Positions 35,386-45,099 of a stretch of 64,000 nucleotides of DNA are shown here, one piece after another. A program made the translations under genes and the position numbers. The stretch spans positions 62,001 through 126,000 of the forward strand of contig JACRPF010000004.1 in assembly GCA_016214035.1 (NCBI GenBank). Reading direction: 5' to 3'. The stretch comes from Spirochaetota bacterium. Its GTDB lineage: Bacteria; Spirochaetota; Brachyspiria; Brachyspirales; JACRPF01. The notes under the pieces were generated by a model that saw nothing but the letters and a program-made list of their open reading frames with translations, was not told where the DNA came from and did no database searches. The first letter of the stretch is position 1; each line of letters begins with the position of its first letter.

Positions 35386-36465
35386 ATGACTGCAAAAGAA
35401 CGCGTACGTGCGGCACTCGCTCATCGGGAACCGGACCGTGTACCTATCGATTATGCCGATAACCCCGGTATTCGTTCCCGGCTTATGTCGCACTTCGGAA
35501 TTCCTCAGGGACCCGCAACCTATGAGGCACTTTTGGTAAAACTCAACGTCGACTTCCGCCGTGTGAGCGCACCGTACCGCGGACCGCGGCTTCATCCCGA
35601 ATCATCTGACGCGTCCGTGAGAGTCAGCCCCGACTGGGGTATACACACGCGATACGTGGAGCACGGCAGCGGCGGTTATTGGGATTACTGCGATTTCCCG
35701 CTGCGCGACCTCACCATGGAACAGGCGGAATCATATCCCTTACCATCGCCGGATGATTTCGACTATGACGCGGTTGCGGCCGGATGCAGGAAACATTCCG
35801 GGTTCGCGGTATGTATAGGAAACGCCGGTATCCCCGACATCATCAACGGCACCGGATTTCTCATGGGCATGGAGGAAGTGCTCGTACGCCTGATGACACA
35901 TGACGAGGCGATGCATCGCTTCATCGAACGCCGTGTTGCGGTGCTCTATGAAGTGATGCGGCGAAGCCTCATCGCCGGTAACGGCATGATCGACATTCTC
36001 TGGCTCGGTGAGGACCTCGGAACACAGCTCGGCCCGATGGTAAATCCCTCGTTATACCGCGAGGTCATCCGTCCACATCACAAAAGGTTCGCCGATCTGG
36101 CAAAGGAATTCAGTGTTTTCTCCATAATACATTCATGCGGTTCTTCGAGCTGGGCGTTCGATGATTTCATCGACATGGGAATAGACTGCGTCGAGACACT
36201 GCAGCCCGAAGCGGCGAAGATGGAGCCGTCATACCTGAAAGGACGTTACGGCGATAAACTATCATTCCACGGATGTATATCGACAACGGGCACGCTCTCG
36301 TTCGGTTCGGCGCAGGCGACAGCGGATGAATGCAGACATATCCTCGACATCATGAAACCGAACGGCGGATACTGCTTTGCGCCCACTCATCAGATACAGG
36401 ACAACACGCCGACAGAGAATGTGATCGCGATGTACAATGCAGGCGCTTCGTTCGGTGCTTATTGA
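35386..36465 (+). CDS. Uroporphyrinogen decarboxylase-fold protein (not HemE)
   Basis: 359 aa. The N-terminus MTAKERVRAALAHREPDRVP is the hallmark of the URO-D/CmuA/MtbA superfamily. Later motifs include LWLGEDLGTQLGPMVNPSLY, IIHSCGSSSWAFDDFIDMGI with the His-x-Cys metal-binding pair of methyltransferase members, and CFAPTHQIQDNTPTENVIAM. True HemE lacks the HSCG pair. The family has many members in bacteria that use plant and algal compounds, some being corrinoid methyltransferases; the substrate here is unknown. AAGGAG lies six bases upstream of the ATG. Confidence 0.8.
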   Translation: MTAKERVRAALAHREPDRVPIDYADNPGIRSRLMSHFGIPQGPATYEALLVKLNVDFRRVSAPYRGPRLHPESSDASVRVSPDWGIHTRYVEHGSGGYWDYCDFPLRDLTMEQAESYPLPSPDDFDYDAVAAGCRKHSGFAVCIGNAGIPDIINGTGFLMGMEEVLVRLMTHDEAMHRFIERRVAVLYEVMRRSLIAGNGMIDILWLGEDLGTQLGPMVNPSLYREVIRPHHKRFADLAKEFSVFSIIHSCGSSSWAFDDFIDMGIDCVETLQPEAAKMEPSYLKGRYGDKLSFHGCISTTGTLSFGSAQATADECRHILDIMKPNGGYCFAPTHQIQDNTPTENVIAMYNAGASFGAY

Positions 36466-36473
36466 ACAACACG

Positions 36474-38693
36474 TCAGCCGGTGACGACACTGTCATCCAT
36501 CAGCGCATAGCGGATACCGTCTACAAGAACAGATTTGCCATCAATATGTACGGATGGCAGTGAACGGTTTATCCCGAAAATACAAACGCAGAAGAACGAT
36601 GCCGCCGATGCTGCGTGCCAAGAAACATGAAACTGCTCCGGACGTTCGACCTGAAATTCATCCGGGACCATATGATTCACCGGGACATCGAATGTATCTG
36701 AGATTTCCGGCGTCACCAAATTATGATTCACGTACAGCGAACACTGCATCGATGCCGGACTGCGATCTACCGAAATAATTCCATTGCTGACCTCCGGCCG
36801 CGACAGTGTATGTATACGCCAGTCCAGCGTTGACGAGTCGCGGGGAACGATATCGTCGATGACGATCAGAATACCGGGCTTGATGAAAACGATATGCCGG
36901 TTATACCGTGAAACATTCGTATACGCATGTGACAGATCAACGGAACAGACAGATGCTGTTTGACCACGAACCGCCGACAAATCGAAACGGGTGAAACTGC
37001 CGACGGCGGTATGACTGAACGGCTCCTGCCCCATCCCGCCGATAATAGCGCAGTTATGTGCCTTCGTCTGATGCGTCCATTCTTTATGATGCGCCGTGGC
37101 GGCCGCCGCCCCGAAATATCCCGACGGTGTGACAAGACCTTTACCGCGGCTCACGATGCAGAACGATCCGTTATCGGCATGCTGATGACTGCCGGTGCCG
37201 TAGCGACTTGCACGGACAAGCACCGCGGTATCCGTTGCATCAGCTTCAATATCTGTATGCATGGAGGCAACGCCGGCATCATGGAATACCATATCGGACG
37301 GTGTTTCGCTGTCGTGTGCATGTACCGAACGCTTCAGATATGTTGGCGGCGCGAAAACATCAAGCAGATGCAGCTCGTATGACTGCGGCATATTGTCTGA
37401 CCGCGAAAGATACGAACGCACCGTCGGTGAACCGAAGCGCTCAGCGTAGAGACGAAGCGGCTCCTGGGCGAAGAACCCCGGCCACTCGGCATCATCCGAT
37501 GTGCACCAGTAACCGTCGCAGAACGGATGTATCTCCCACCCCGCCCGTGCGAAGTGCAGAAAAAAATCGGCGAGATTACGGTAGAACGGGCGTTCAAGAA
37601 ATGAGAATCCCGTATGACGTTCGATGAGCAGAAAGAACGGCAGATACCATTTCGTGTATGACGTGGCATAGAACGTGCCTTCGGCCCAGCTCCCGTCATC
37701 GCCGCCGAAGAACGGAAACAGCGACGCATACACTGTAAGCGCATAGTCCATCCATTCACGCGTCTCCGCAGGTTCAAGGAAGCCGTGCAGCATCACCGCC
37801 GCCTCGCCGAGATAGCCGGACAGCCGTCCCACATGCGATTGCCCCGGCTTCGCAAGAAAATTGCTCCTGCACAGACGCCCATATGTCTGACGGGCATAGG
37901 CGGCAAGCGTTGTCTTCACGAAACGCATTTCGCGTTCATCAAGCAGATCCGCAATCCAGTCATTGACGGCGGGTAAACAGCGTATCATGCTGAGACCGAT
38001 CTCGTCGCCCCAGGCGCCGTCAATGTGGCAGGGGCCTTCCGGGTTCCATGCGCACACCGTGAGCAGCAGCCGTTTAGCATGCGCTCCGGCATCAGTATCG
38101 CCGAGCAGCCGGTGCCCGAGCGCACAAGCCACAAGATCACGGTCGATGTATCCGCGTATGAGACCGAAAAAGTTCCGGTACCCGAGCCGCTGACGTTCAC
38201 GGTCCGGCGCAAGATGAAAATCAGGCGGCGGCGGAAGTCCGTTCCGTAGCGCCAGTCTGATATTCTCACGCAGCGCCGGCAGACGGCATTGGTGATGCGC
38301 GAGGATTCCGGCGATATCGCCCTCTCCGATGAAGTGCCGTGGATGCGTCTGCGGGATCCCTGCGAATACCTCATCCGCTGTCGGCGGTATCTGGACGACA
38401 GCATCCGTAGCTACCGAAAAATACCACCAGCCGCGTCGCATGCCGTTCGCTTCAAGGTCCCAGCGATAATTTCCCGGCGGCAATGGCTTACGCAGCAGCA
38501 GGATAGTGCGATTCGACCGTTCACTGATTTTTTCACCACCATCTGCTGATTCGATATGCACCGAATACTCCGCCGCACCGTCAACCGGGAGCCAGCAGAA
38601 CGGCGGCGGATTGATTCCCGCAGTGCGTCCGTCGATTGGCGCGGGAAAAATATCCTGTGTGGACGTACGTATCTGTGCAAGTATGCCGCTCAT
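36474..38693 (-). CDS. Heparinase II/III-like polysaccharide lyase
   Basis: 739 aa from the ATG at 38693, which overlaps the acetyltransferase stop (ATGA) and has GGAG six bases upstream; the codons before it are not needed. An N-terminal beta domain (~20-100) with an Ig-like WLPVDGAAEYSVHIE pattern leads to an alpha/alpha toroid (~100-430; LGYRNFFGLIRGYIDRDLVA, KPGQSHVGRLSGYLGEAAVM). The beta-sandwich typical of heparinase II/III and oligo-alginate lyases follows, with SRYGTGSHQHADNGSFCI (catalytic-type His) and HIVFIKPGILIVIDDI. No signal peptide is visible. It would cleave uronic-acid-containing chains; the exact polymer is unknown. Confidence 0.78.
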   Translation of the reverse strand: MSGILAQIRTSTQDIFPAPIDGRTAGINPPPFCWLPVDGAAEYSVHIESADGGEKISERSNRTILLLRKPLPPGNYRWDLEANGMRRGWWYFSVATDAVVQIPPTADEVFAGIPQTHPRHFIGEGDIAGILAHHQCRLPALRENIRLALRNGLPPPPDFHLAPDRERQRLGYRNFFGLIRGYIDRDLVACALGHRLLGDTDAGAHAKRLLLTVCAWNPEGPCHIDGAWGDEIGLSMIRCLPAVNDWIADLLDEREMRFVKTTLAAYARQTYGRLCRSNFLAKPGQSHVGRLSGYLGEAAVMLHGFLEPAETREWMDYALTVYASLFPFFGGDDGSWAEGTFYATSYTKWYLPFFLLIERHTGFSFLERPFYRNLADFFLHFARAGWEIHPFCDGYWCTSDDAEWPGFFAQEPLRLYAERFGSPTVRSYLSRSDNMPQSYELHLLDVFAPPTYLKRSVHAHDSETPSDMVFHDAGVASMHTDIEADATDTAVLVRASRYGTGSHQHADNGSFCIVSRGKGLVTPSGYFGAAAATAHHKEWTHQTKAHNCAIIGGMGQEPFSHTAVGSFTRFDLSAVRGQTASVCSVDLSHAYTNVSRYNRHIVFIKPGILIVIDDIVPRDSSTLDWRIHTLSRPEVSNGIISVDRSPASMQCSLYVNHNLVTPEISDTFDVPVNHMVPDEFQVERPEQFHVSWHAASAASFFCVCIFGINRSLPSVHIDGKSVLVDGIRYALMDDSVVTG

Positions 38694-39244
38694 GATCTGC
38701 TCCAATGATAGTCGCCGGTTTTTGGGTCAATTGCACCTATCTTTTTCGCCGGTGTTCCGGCATAGATCGATAACGACTCGGTATTTCTAGTGACCACCGC
38801 ATTCGCGCAGATGAGAGTTCCGAGTGCGATGGTCACTCCCGCGGTAACCATGACTCCCGCGGCAAGCCATGAACCCCGGCCGATGGTTATCGGTGCGCTT
38901 TCGTTCTTCCCGCGAAACGACATGTCGGCGGGATTGAACCGGTGATTATTCGTCGTAATCGAGCAATGCGGTCCGATGAGCACATCGGAAGCAACGGTCA
39001 CCATGCCGGAGATATAGGTATAAAGTCCGATAAAACACCGCGGACCGATGGAATATCCGTCCGCAAGCTTGATGACGGCACCCGGCGCCACGAGAATTCC
39101 CTCGGCGCTGTGCCCGAGTATGATCGCGCGATTGCGGTTATCAACGGGATTGTCGGACAATCCTGTAAACTTCACCATGGACTCGAAGTCGACTCTCGAA
39201 AGTCCTGTTTTTGTCTCCCATGATGCATCGGTCTGTGTTGTCAT
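38690..39244 (-). CDS. Left-handed beta-helix (hexapeptide) acetyltransferase
   Basis: 184 aa. Hexapeptide turns run through the protein (ILVAPGAVIKLADGYSIGPR, IGPHCSITTNNHRF, ITIGRGSWLAAGVMVTAGVT), ending in IYAGTPAKKIG, the classic end of maltose/galactoside O-acetyltransferases. The His in TTNNHRF is the likely catalytic residue. GGAG is five bases before the ATG. Co-translated with the lyase-like gene, so it may acetylate a sugar from the same substrate. It is divergent from the third araC gene. Confidence 0.85.
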   Translation of the reverse strand: MTTQTDASWETKTGLSRVDFESMVKFTGLSDNPVDNRNRAIILGHSAEGILVAPGAVIKLADGYSIGPRCFIGLYTYISGMVTVASDVLIGPHCSITTNNHRFNPADMSFRGKNESAPITIGRGSWLAAGVMVTAGVTIALGTLICANAVVTRNTESLSIYAGTPAKKIGAIDPKTGDYHWSRS

Positions 39245-39344
39245 AACGGCTCCGTTGTGGATTCAGCGTATGACCATACAGTAATGCGCACAGCGGAAAA
39301 TCAAATGGCGGAAAGCGGGAAAAATTTATCAATTTCTCTTATAG

Positions 39345-39390
39345 AGAGTCATGCAGCCATATTGACTCTGCCGGCTGTTAATCGTATGAT
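39345..39390 (+). promoter_or_regulatory. Leaderless araC promoter with overlapping palindrome
   Basis: TTGACT (39362-39367), 17-bp spacer, TATGAT (39385-39390), six bases, then the ATG at 39397 with no Shine-Dalgarno sequence. A perfect 7-bp inverted repeat AGAGTCA-N11-TGACTCT (39345-39369) covers the -35 box. Confidence 0.7.
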
Positions 39391-39396
39391 TACGTC

Positions 39397-40170
39397 ATGA
39401 TAATACCGCATCCATCCGTCAACGCAATTCTCCTCGCCCAGCGTAACAGTTTTCCGAAAGACCGGTACATGAAGGAACATACGCATGATTTCTGGCAGTA
39501 TGAGCATGTACGCAACGGAACGGTCCGCATGACAGCGGACGGAACCGAATACCGGCTGACCTCCGACAAACCGGTACTCATCGCACCCGGCGTAACGCAT
39601 TCACTCCGCTATACCGCCGCACATACCGAATTCATCAGTGTAAAATTCGCCATGGTCCCGCTATCTGTTCCACGCTGTATTGCACTGGGAAAACCATTCA
39701 TCGCACTGGCCGCATCGGTGAATGAGCTCGTACCGAAGCACGCGAACATCAGCGAACCTGAACGTCAGGCGCTGCTGCATATAATGAGTGCCATTTGCAT
39801 CATCGCCGTTCCCGGCTCTTCGTCCGAACGCAGCCACCCTGCCGTTGCCTCGGTGAAAAAGCTCATCGATGAACGCATCCTCACCCGGCAGTCAATCGCG
39901 TCGCTTGCGGAGCATCTGGGCTACACGCCGAATTATCTCACGGGAATATTCCACCGGCATGAAGGTATATCGCTGAAACAATACTGCATAGCCAGAACCT
40001 GCTCGGCGATACAAGAGCATCTCGTGTTCACCGACCGCCGGCTCGGGGATATCGCCCGTCAGTTCGGATTTCCTGACATCTACTCATTCTCCCGATTTTT
40101 CAAAACGGGCACCGGCATGAGCCCGCGCGAGTTCAGGAATTCCCGACAGATACGATCGACAGCCGATTGA
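39397..40170 (+). CDS. AraC-family transcriptional regulator (next to lyase/acetyltransferase)
   Basis: 257 aa. The cupin sensor part has the metal-site-like KEHTHDFWQYEHVRNGTV and TSDKPVLIAPGVTHSLRY. The AraC domain has QSIASLAEHLGYTPNYLTGI and RLGDIARQFGFPDIYSFSRF and ends MSPREFRNS. It is divergent from the acetyltransferase-lyase pair and is its likely regulator. Transcription is predicted to start at the ATG itself. Confidence 0.88.
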   Translation: MIIPHPSVNAILLAQRNSFPKDRYMKEHTHDFWQYEHVRNGTVRMTADGTEYRLTSDKPVLIAPGVTHSLRYTAAHTEFISVKFAMVPLSVPRCIALGKPFIALAASVNELVPKHANISEPERQALLHIMSAICIIAVPGSSSERSHPAVASVKKLIDERILTRQSIASLAEHLGYTPNYLTGIFHRHEGISLKQYCIARTCSAIQEHLVFTDRRLGDIARQFGFPDIYSFSRFFKTGTGMSPREFRNSRQIRSTAD

Positions 40171-40196
40171 CGGAAGAGACTTTCACAAAAGCGCAA

Positions 40197-43100
40197 TTAT
40201 CTCAGCACGATCACTTTCACAAGCTTTTTCTCGCTGCCCGCCGTCATTCGGCAGAGATAGACGCCCGGCGAAACACGTCTGCCGCCGCTTCCCGTAAGCC
40301 GCCAGACGACACGTCCGTTGTCTCCGGGTTTTTCCAATGTTGTTACATATTTTCCCGAGACGGTGTATATTTTCACTTCGGTATCTACGGTGAGATTGAC
40401 GAATCCAATGCCGTCTCCGTCGCCGCGATACGGATTGTTCACCGCACAAACCCCGCCGAGGTCGTCACCGCGTTTGAACATGCTGCCCATATCGATATTC
40501 GTGATAATGAACGGCGCGGCCGCGTTGGTGCCTATCGTTGCGGTAATCCTGATATCATACCGTTTTGTGAAATCAAACGACGGCGGCAGCACCCAGGTGT
40601 TCGAGCATATCCCGTTCGACGCATGTGAAAGCGCGCCTTCAATCTGCGCCGCAGACACCGGCTGCCAGACGCCAAGTCCCGCTATCGACCATGAAACTCC
40701 CGCAGTCGCCGTATCACCGCAGTTTTTTGTCAGCGTATAGGTTATACCGATGTTATTCTCAACGGGATTCAGGATTACAATGCCGTCGGTTATTGTTACA
40801 CTCCTGACCGGAGTAACCGATACCGGTCCGACAAGCGCCGACGTGCCGAACATATTCGTAACGGCTATTTTATAATAACAGGTTACATCGAAGGAAAGCC
40901 CCGTATCGATGGTGTTCGTTGTGTTCGCCGCAAGCGCCGCCATGAGCGTATACGTCACGCCGTTTGTGCTCCGGTACACGCAGACACCGCTTTCATTGCT
41001 TGCGTTGTCAATCCATGACAGAACCGCATTTGTCGCCGAAAGCAGTACGGCGGATAATCCCGTCGGATTCGCCGGCGGCGAGAGCATGGCAGTTACCGGA
41101 CCGATGCGCCACGTTTCGCAGAAGACATTCGTCGCTGCTATTTTGTAATAGTATACAATATTCGGCAACATGCCCGTATCGATATAATTCGTGGCATTCG
41201 CCGAAGCGGTGGTGATAAGCGTGTAGCTGACGCCGTTCGTACTCCGGTAAACAGTTACGCCGCTCTCGTTACTGGCGTTATCCGTCCATGAAAGCCGTGC
41301 GCTGTTCGTCGATATCGGCTGCACGGACAATCCCGACGGTTCCGCCGGAGGCGCGATGACAACCGGTCCGATGCGGGCGGACTCGATAAAGCTGTTCGTC
41401 GCGGCAGCCCTATAATAGTACGCACTGCCGTAGGCAATCGTCGTGTCGATATAATTCGTCGCGTTCACTGCCGCCGTAGCCAGCAGTACATAGGTAATGC
41501 CGTTCGTACTCCGGTAAATATTCATGCCGCTCTCATTGGAGGCATTGTCCGACCAGGATATCCGCGCATTCGTCGGCGAAAGCATGGTTACGGCAAGCGC
41601 TGAGAGATCCGCCGGCGGTGCTATCACCGCGGGGCCTGCCAGTGCCGACTCTCCGAAAACGTTCGTCGCCGCAATCCTGTAGAAATAGGTCTTTCCGGGA
41701 ACGACAGTTGTATCGTAATAATTCGTCGCGTTCGTAGTAACCGTTGCCACCAGGTCATAGCTGATGCCGTTTGTGCTCCGATAAATGTTCATGCCGGTTT
41801 CATTGGTGGCATTATCCGTCCAGGACAGCAGCGCGTTCGTCGACGACACCATTGCAACAGCGAGTCCCGTGGGGTCTGCCGGCGGCACAACCACAATACG
41901 CACGTTTGTTCCCGATGACCATGTCTCGAAATAACCGCCCTTGGCGAGGATATAATACCAATATGTTGTATTGGTTGCCAGACCGGTGTTGGTGAAACAG
42001 ACAGTGTTCGCCGCGTTCGTGTAATATACACCCGACCGGTAGACGACATAGTTGCTCTCGTTGGCGGCATTATCAGTCCAGGTTACCACAACGCTGTTCG
42101 AATTCAATATCGTCGCCGTCACACCGGTGGCCGCGGGAACATCGACAAGATTGACCACAACAGGTCCCGCGAGCGCCGAAACGCCGAAGGTATTTGTAGC
42201 GCATACCTTGTAGTAATACGTACCGGCGGGATTGTACATATCGGAGTAGTTCGTTGCGTTGGTGACGGCGGTATCCAGTTGCGAATACGTTACACCGTCG
42301 GTGCTCTGATAGATGATATATCCGCTTTCGTTGGTTGCGATATCCTTCCAGGCAAGGCGTATCTCCCATGTCGCAAGTGAATAGGTCAGATTCGACGGCA
42401 TTGCGGGGCTGAGATCAACCGGAGATACCGGCATGGTGAACAGTGAGCTGCCGTAGCTGTTCGTGGCTGCAACCTTGTACGTGTACGCCGGCCCCGGAGC
42501 GTATGTTGCATCGGTAAATACGCTGACGTTCGCGCCGACGCTTCCGATTATCGTATAGCCGGTATTGTCTATCCCGCGCCAGACGGCAAACCCGTTTTCG
42601 TTCGTGGCCGTGTCCGTCCATGAAAGCGCAAGCGCTCCGGCATTCGTGAGCGTGATGACAAGACCCGATGGCGTCTGCGGCACGGGAATGGATGCCTTCA
42701 CATTCGATGACAGCACCGATTCACCGAATTTATTCGTTGCGGCGACCTTGAAATAGTACGACGTATTCGGCAGCATATCGTAGTTAGTGAAGCACACGGC
42801 ATTCGAGGTCGTATATCCGATGATCGAGTAGTTGGTGTTATTGGTGCTCTGATATACCTTGAACGCAACTTCATTCGTCGACGTATCGTCCCAGGCGATG
42901 ACGAAGTGATATGAATTCGTCGGCAGATTGTTGGTACCGGTTACACGCACATTCGTCACCTGCGCCGGGGGCGTTATTATACCCATGGCCGGACCTGCAA
43001 GTGCCGATTCACCGTACTCGTTCGTCGCTGAGATCTTGTAGTAATATGTCGTGTTCGGCAGCAGACCGCTGTTGTAAAACCATGTGGTATCGATGGTCGT

Positions 43101-44960
43101 ACACTGCACCAGTGAATAGGTGATGTCGTTCGTGCTCCGGTATACGTTAAAACCGAATTCATTCGTCACGCCCGAGCCGCTCCAGGTCACCGTCATGAAG
43201 TTCGAGCCGATAGAAGAAAAGGCTACCGTTGACGGCGGATTGGGCGGTACTATGGTAAACGACAGCGGCCCGGCGAATGCGGACTCGCCGTTCGCGTTCG
43301 TCGCGGATATCCTGTACCAGTATTTCACATTCGTGGTTAGTCCCGTATTCGTGAATACCGTGACGCCGGCGGAAACGGTGCCGGCCAGCGCATACGTGAT
43401 ATTATCGAGACTGCGGTAGATGCGGAATTCGGTCTCATTCGCCGAACAATCGGCCCAGCTTATCGCTACCGTGTTCGTACTCGATGCCGCGGCAAGACGC
43501 GCGATATCCTTCGGCGCCGCCGGCGGAGGCATGACACCGCTGTTCGTGACTATCATCACCGCGGTTTTCCAGCCCGCCGAACGGAGCGCCGTATTATCAT
43601 ACGCAACGGCATATACCGTATGCTCGCCGTCGGCAAGTGCTGCAGTATCGAGTCCGTACACAAGCGATGCACCGGATGCGTTCGTATATTTCTTTCCATC
43701 GACATAAAGTTCTATGCCGTTGATGCTTCCCGCACTGATGCTCGCAGATACGTTCACGCTCACGGTTCCATGTACGGCGCTTCCGTGTACCGGGCTGGCA
43801 ATCGCCACGGACGGCATCACCGCGAACGGCCGCGAGAGCACGTCGCCCACAAATGTCGTAGGCCCCCGCACATCGCGCCATGAGGTAAAGTATGCCGCTT
43901 CAAGCGATGTGAAACCCTGCATGAACAGATTCCTGAAATTCTCAGACGCGTTGGTATATGCCGATGCTTTCATGAATCCGAGATACGGCTCGGCGACAGC
44001 GCCGGAAAACGTTGAGTAATTGAGCCGCCAGTACAGCGCTTCGGGAAACTGTGTCTGCGCCCGCGTCTCAAAAAAACCGTCCGGCACACAGCCGTACGAC
44101 TCATGCGCTTCCCCGTAGGCCCCGGGCAGCGCCATGTTCGTGGACATATACGTCAGATAATTTCCGGGATTATACCCCGAGTACGTTCCGCCGTGGAGCA
44201 TCACGATGACGTTCGTCACATTGCCCGTTTTATAATTATAACTTCCGGCGAACCAGCTTGACGGGATGCCGTACGCGGTATTCCAATTGCTCGCGAGATT
44301 CGTCCCTTCTGCCTGCGGCAGGACGCTGTACGGACCTATCTGCAGCACCCAACGGCCTGTTTTCGCGGCAACCTGTGTCCCGTCGCCCGTAACGGCGTTG
44401 TCGATACCGCGTTTCACATCGTCAACGCTGTAGCCGGCGAGATGCGAAACGAGACGGTATCGCGACACTTTTCCGGAGTTCGTATAATAATTCGTGCCGC
44501 TGAAATTGCGGTTCGTCACCGTTGCGAGCGATATACTGCCCGTCACCCAGTCATTATCGTTCGAGTATCCGTCCCAGGATGCGATATATGATGCCGTTGA
44601 GAGATCCGATGAACCCCCAACGCGCCGGCAGCGTATGGGAATACCGTAGGACAGCGCGATATAATCTATCGTGTTCGAAAGTCCCCGCGCATCGATGGCG
44701 TTAAGGATGGGCCAGAGCAGATCGTTCGTCAGACGTGTCGCCGCGGCGGCGTCGTAATAATTCCTGTTGCGGTCGATAACGTTGATGCCGACATAGAGCA
44801 CATTGGTATCGGGGATGCTTCGTTTATCTTTATAATAATTACCGACAATGAGTGATTCAAGATTATTCGTATCAATAACAAGAAGCACCCGATGCGGCGC
44901 AGGTATGGCCAGGAGGAATGCCGTAAGCATGAATTGTATAAGTATGATTCGCTGTATCAT
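40197..44960 (-). CDS. Giant secreted TIGR03790-type protein with ten FN3 domains
   Basis: 1,587 aa with a signal peptide (MIQRIILIQFMLTAFLLAIP). Residues ~20-390 resemble the TIGR03790 family of unknown function (HRVLLVIDTNNLESLIVGNY, YIALSYGIPIRCR, LHGGTYSGYN). A beta-sandwich domain (~390-475; SPVHGSAVHGTVSVNVSA) follows, then ten fibronectin type III domains (~480-1395) sharing a SWTDNAxNExGxxxYRSTNG core. Domains 7-10 are the most alike. A FlgD/type-IX-sorting-like end (VKIYTVSGKYVTTLEKPGDN) closes the protein. Probably exported and cell-surface associated or released; the FN3 array is a spacer or adhesive stalk. No ribosome-binding site is obvious. Confidence 0.8.
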   Translation of the reverse strand: MIQRIILIQFMLTAFLLAIPAPHRVLLVIDTNNLESLIVGNYYKDKRSIPDTNVLYVGINVIDRNRNYYDAAAATRLTNDLLWPILNAIDARGLSNTIDYIALSYGIPIRCRRVGGSSDLSTASYIASWDGYSNDNDWVTGSISLATVTNRNFSGTNYYTNSGKVSRYRLVSHLAGYSVDDVKRGIDNAVTGDGTQVAAKTGRWVLQIGPYSVLPQAEGTNLASNWNTAYGIPSSWFAGSYNYKTGNVTNVIVMLHGGTYSGYNPGNYLTYMSTNMALPGAYGEAHESYGCVPDGFFETRAQTQFPEALYWRLNYSTFSGAVAEPYLGFMKASAYTNASENFRNLFMQGFTSLEAAYFTSWRDVRGPTTFVGDVLSRPFAVMPSVAIASPVHGSAVHGTVSVNVSASISAGSINGIELYVDGKKYTNASGASLVYGLDTAALADGEHTVYAVAYDNTALRSAGWKTAVMIVTNSGVMPPPAAPKDIARLAAASSTNTVAISWADCSANETEFRIYRSLDNITYALAGTVSAGVTVFTNTGLTTNVKYWYRISATNANGESAFAGPLSFTIVPPNPPSTVAFSSIGSNFMTVTWSGSGVTNEFGFNVYRSTNDITYSLVQCTTIDTTWFYNSGLLPNTTYYYKISATNEYGESALAGPAMGIITPPAQVTNVRVTGTNNLPTNSYHFVIAWDDTSTNEVAFKVYQSTNNTNYSIIGYTTSNAVCFTNYDMLPNTSYYFKVAATNKFGESVLSSNVKASIPVPQTPSGLVITLTNAGALALSWTDTATNENGFAVWRGIDNTGYTIIGSVGANVSVFTDATYAPGPAYTYKVAATNSYGSSLFTMPVSPVDLSPAMPSNLTYSLATWEIRLAWKDIATNESGYIIYQSTDGVTYSQLDTAVTNATNYSDMYNPAGTYYYKVCATNTFGVSALAGPVVVNLVDVPAATGVTATILNSNSVVVTWTDNAANESNYVVYRSGVYYTNAANTVCFTNTGLATNTTYWYYILAKGGYFETWSSGTNVRIVVVPPADPTGLAVAMVSSTNALLSWTDNATNETGMNIYRSTNGISYDLVATVTTNATNYYDTTVVPGKTYFYRIAATNVFGESALAGPAVIAPPADLSALAVTMLSPTNARISWSDNASNESGMNIYRSTNGITYVLLATAAVNATNYIDTTIAYGSAYYYRAAATNSFIESARIGPVVIAPPAEPSGLSVQPISTNSARLSWTDNASNESGVTVYRSTNGVSYTLITTASANATNYIDTGMLPNIVYYYKIAATNVFCETWRIGPVTAMLSPPANPTGLSAVLLSATNAVLSWIDNASNESGVCVYRSTNGVTYTLMAALAANTTNTIDTGLSFDVTCYYKIAVTNMFGTSALVGPVSVTPVRSVTITDGIVILNPVENNIGITYTLTKNCGDTATAGVSWSIAGLGVWQPVSAAQIEGALSHASNGICSNTWVLPPSFDFTKRYDIRITATIGTNAAAPFIITNIDMGSMFKRGDDLGGVCAVNNPYRGDGDGIGFVNLTVDTEVKIYTVSGKYVTTLEKPGDNGRVVWRLTGSGGRRVSPGVYLCRMTAGSEKKLVKVIVLR

Positions 44961-45010
44961 GTGGGAACCGTTTCGGAACCGGGCAACGACGTATTATTTC
45001 AAGTGTCGTC

Positions 45011-45039
45011 ATTATACGAAAAGCCGTACAAACCGTAAA
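45011..45039 (-). promoter_or_regulatory. Promoter of the FN3 protein gene
   Basis: Minus-strand TTTACG (45034-45039), 17-bp spacer, perfect TATAAT (45011-45016), about 50 bases before the ATG. Confidence 0.6.
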
Positions 45040-45099
45040 TGCACCATTAGGCAAAGGTTGTATCTTATTGGGCATCTATCAGTATTTTACACTATGCCA

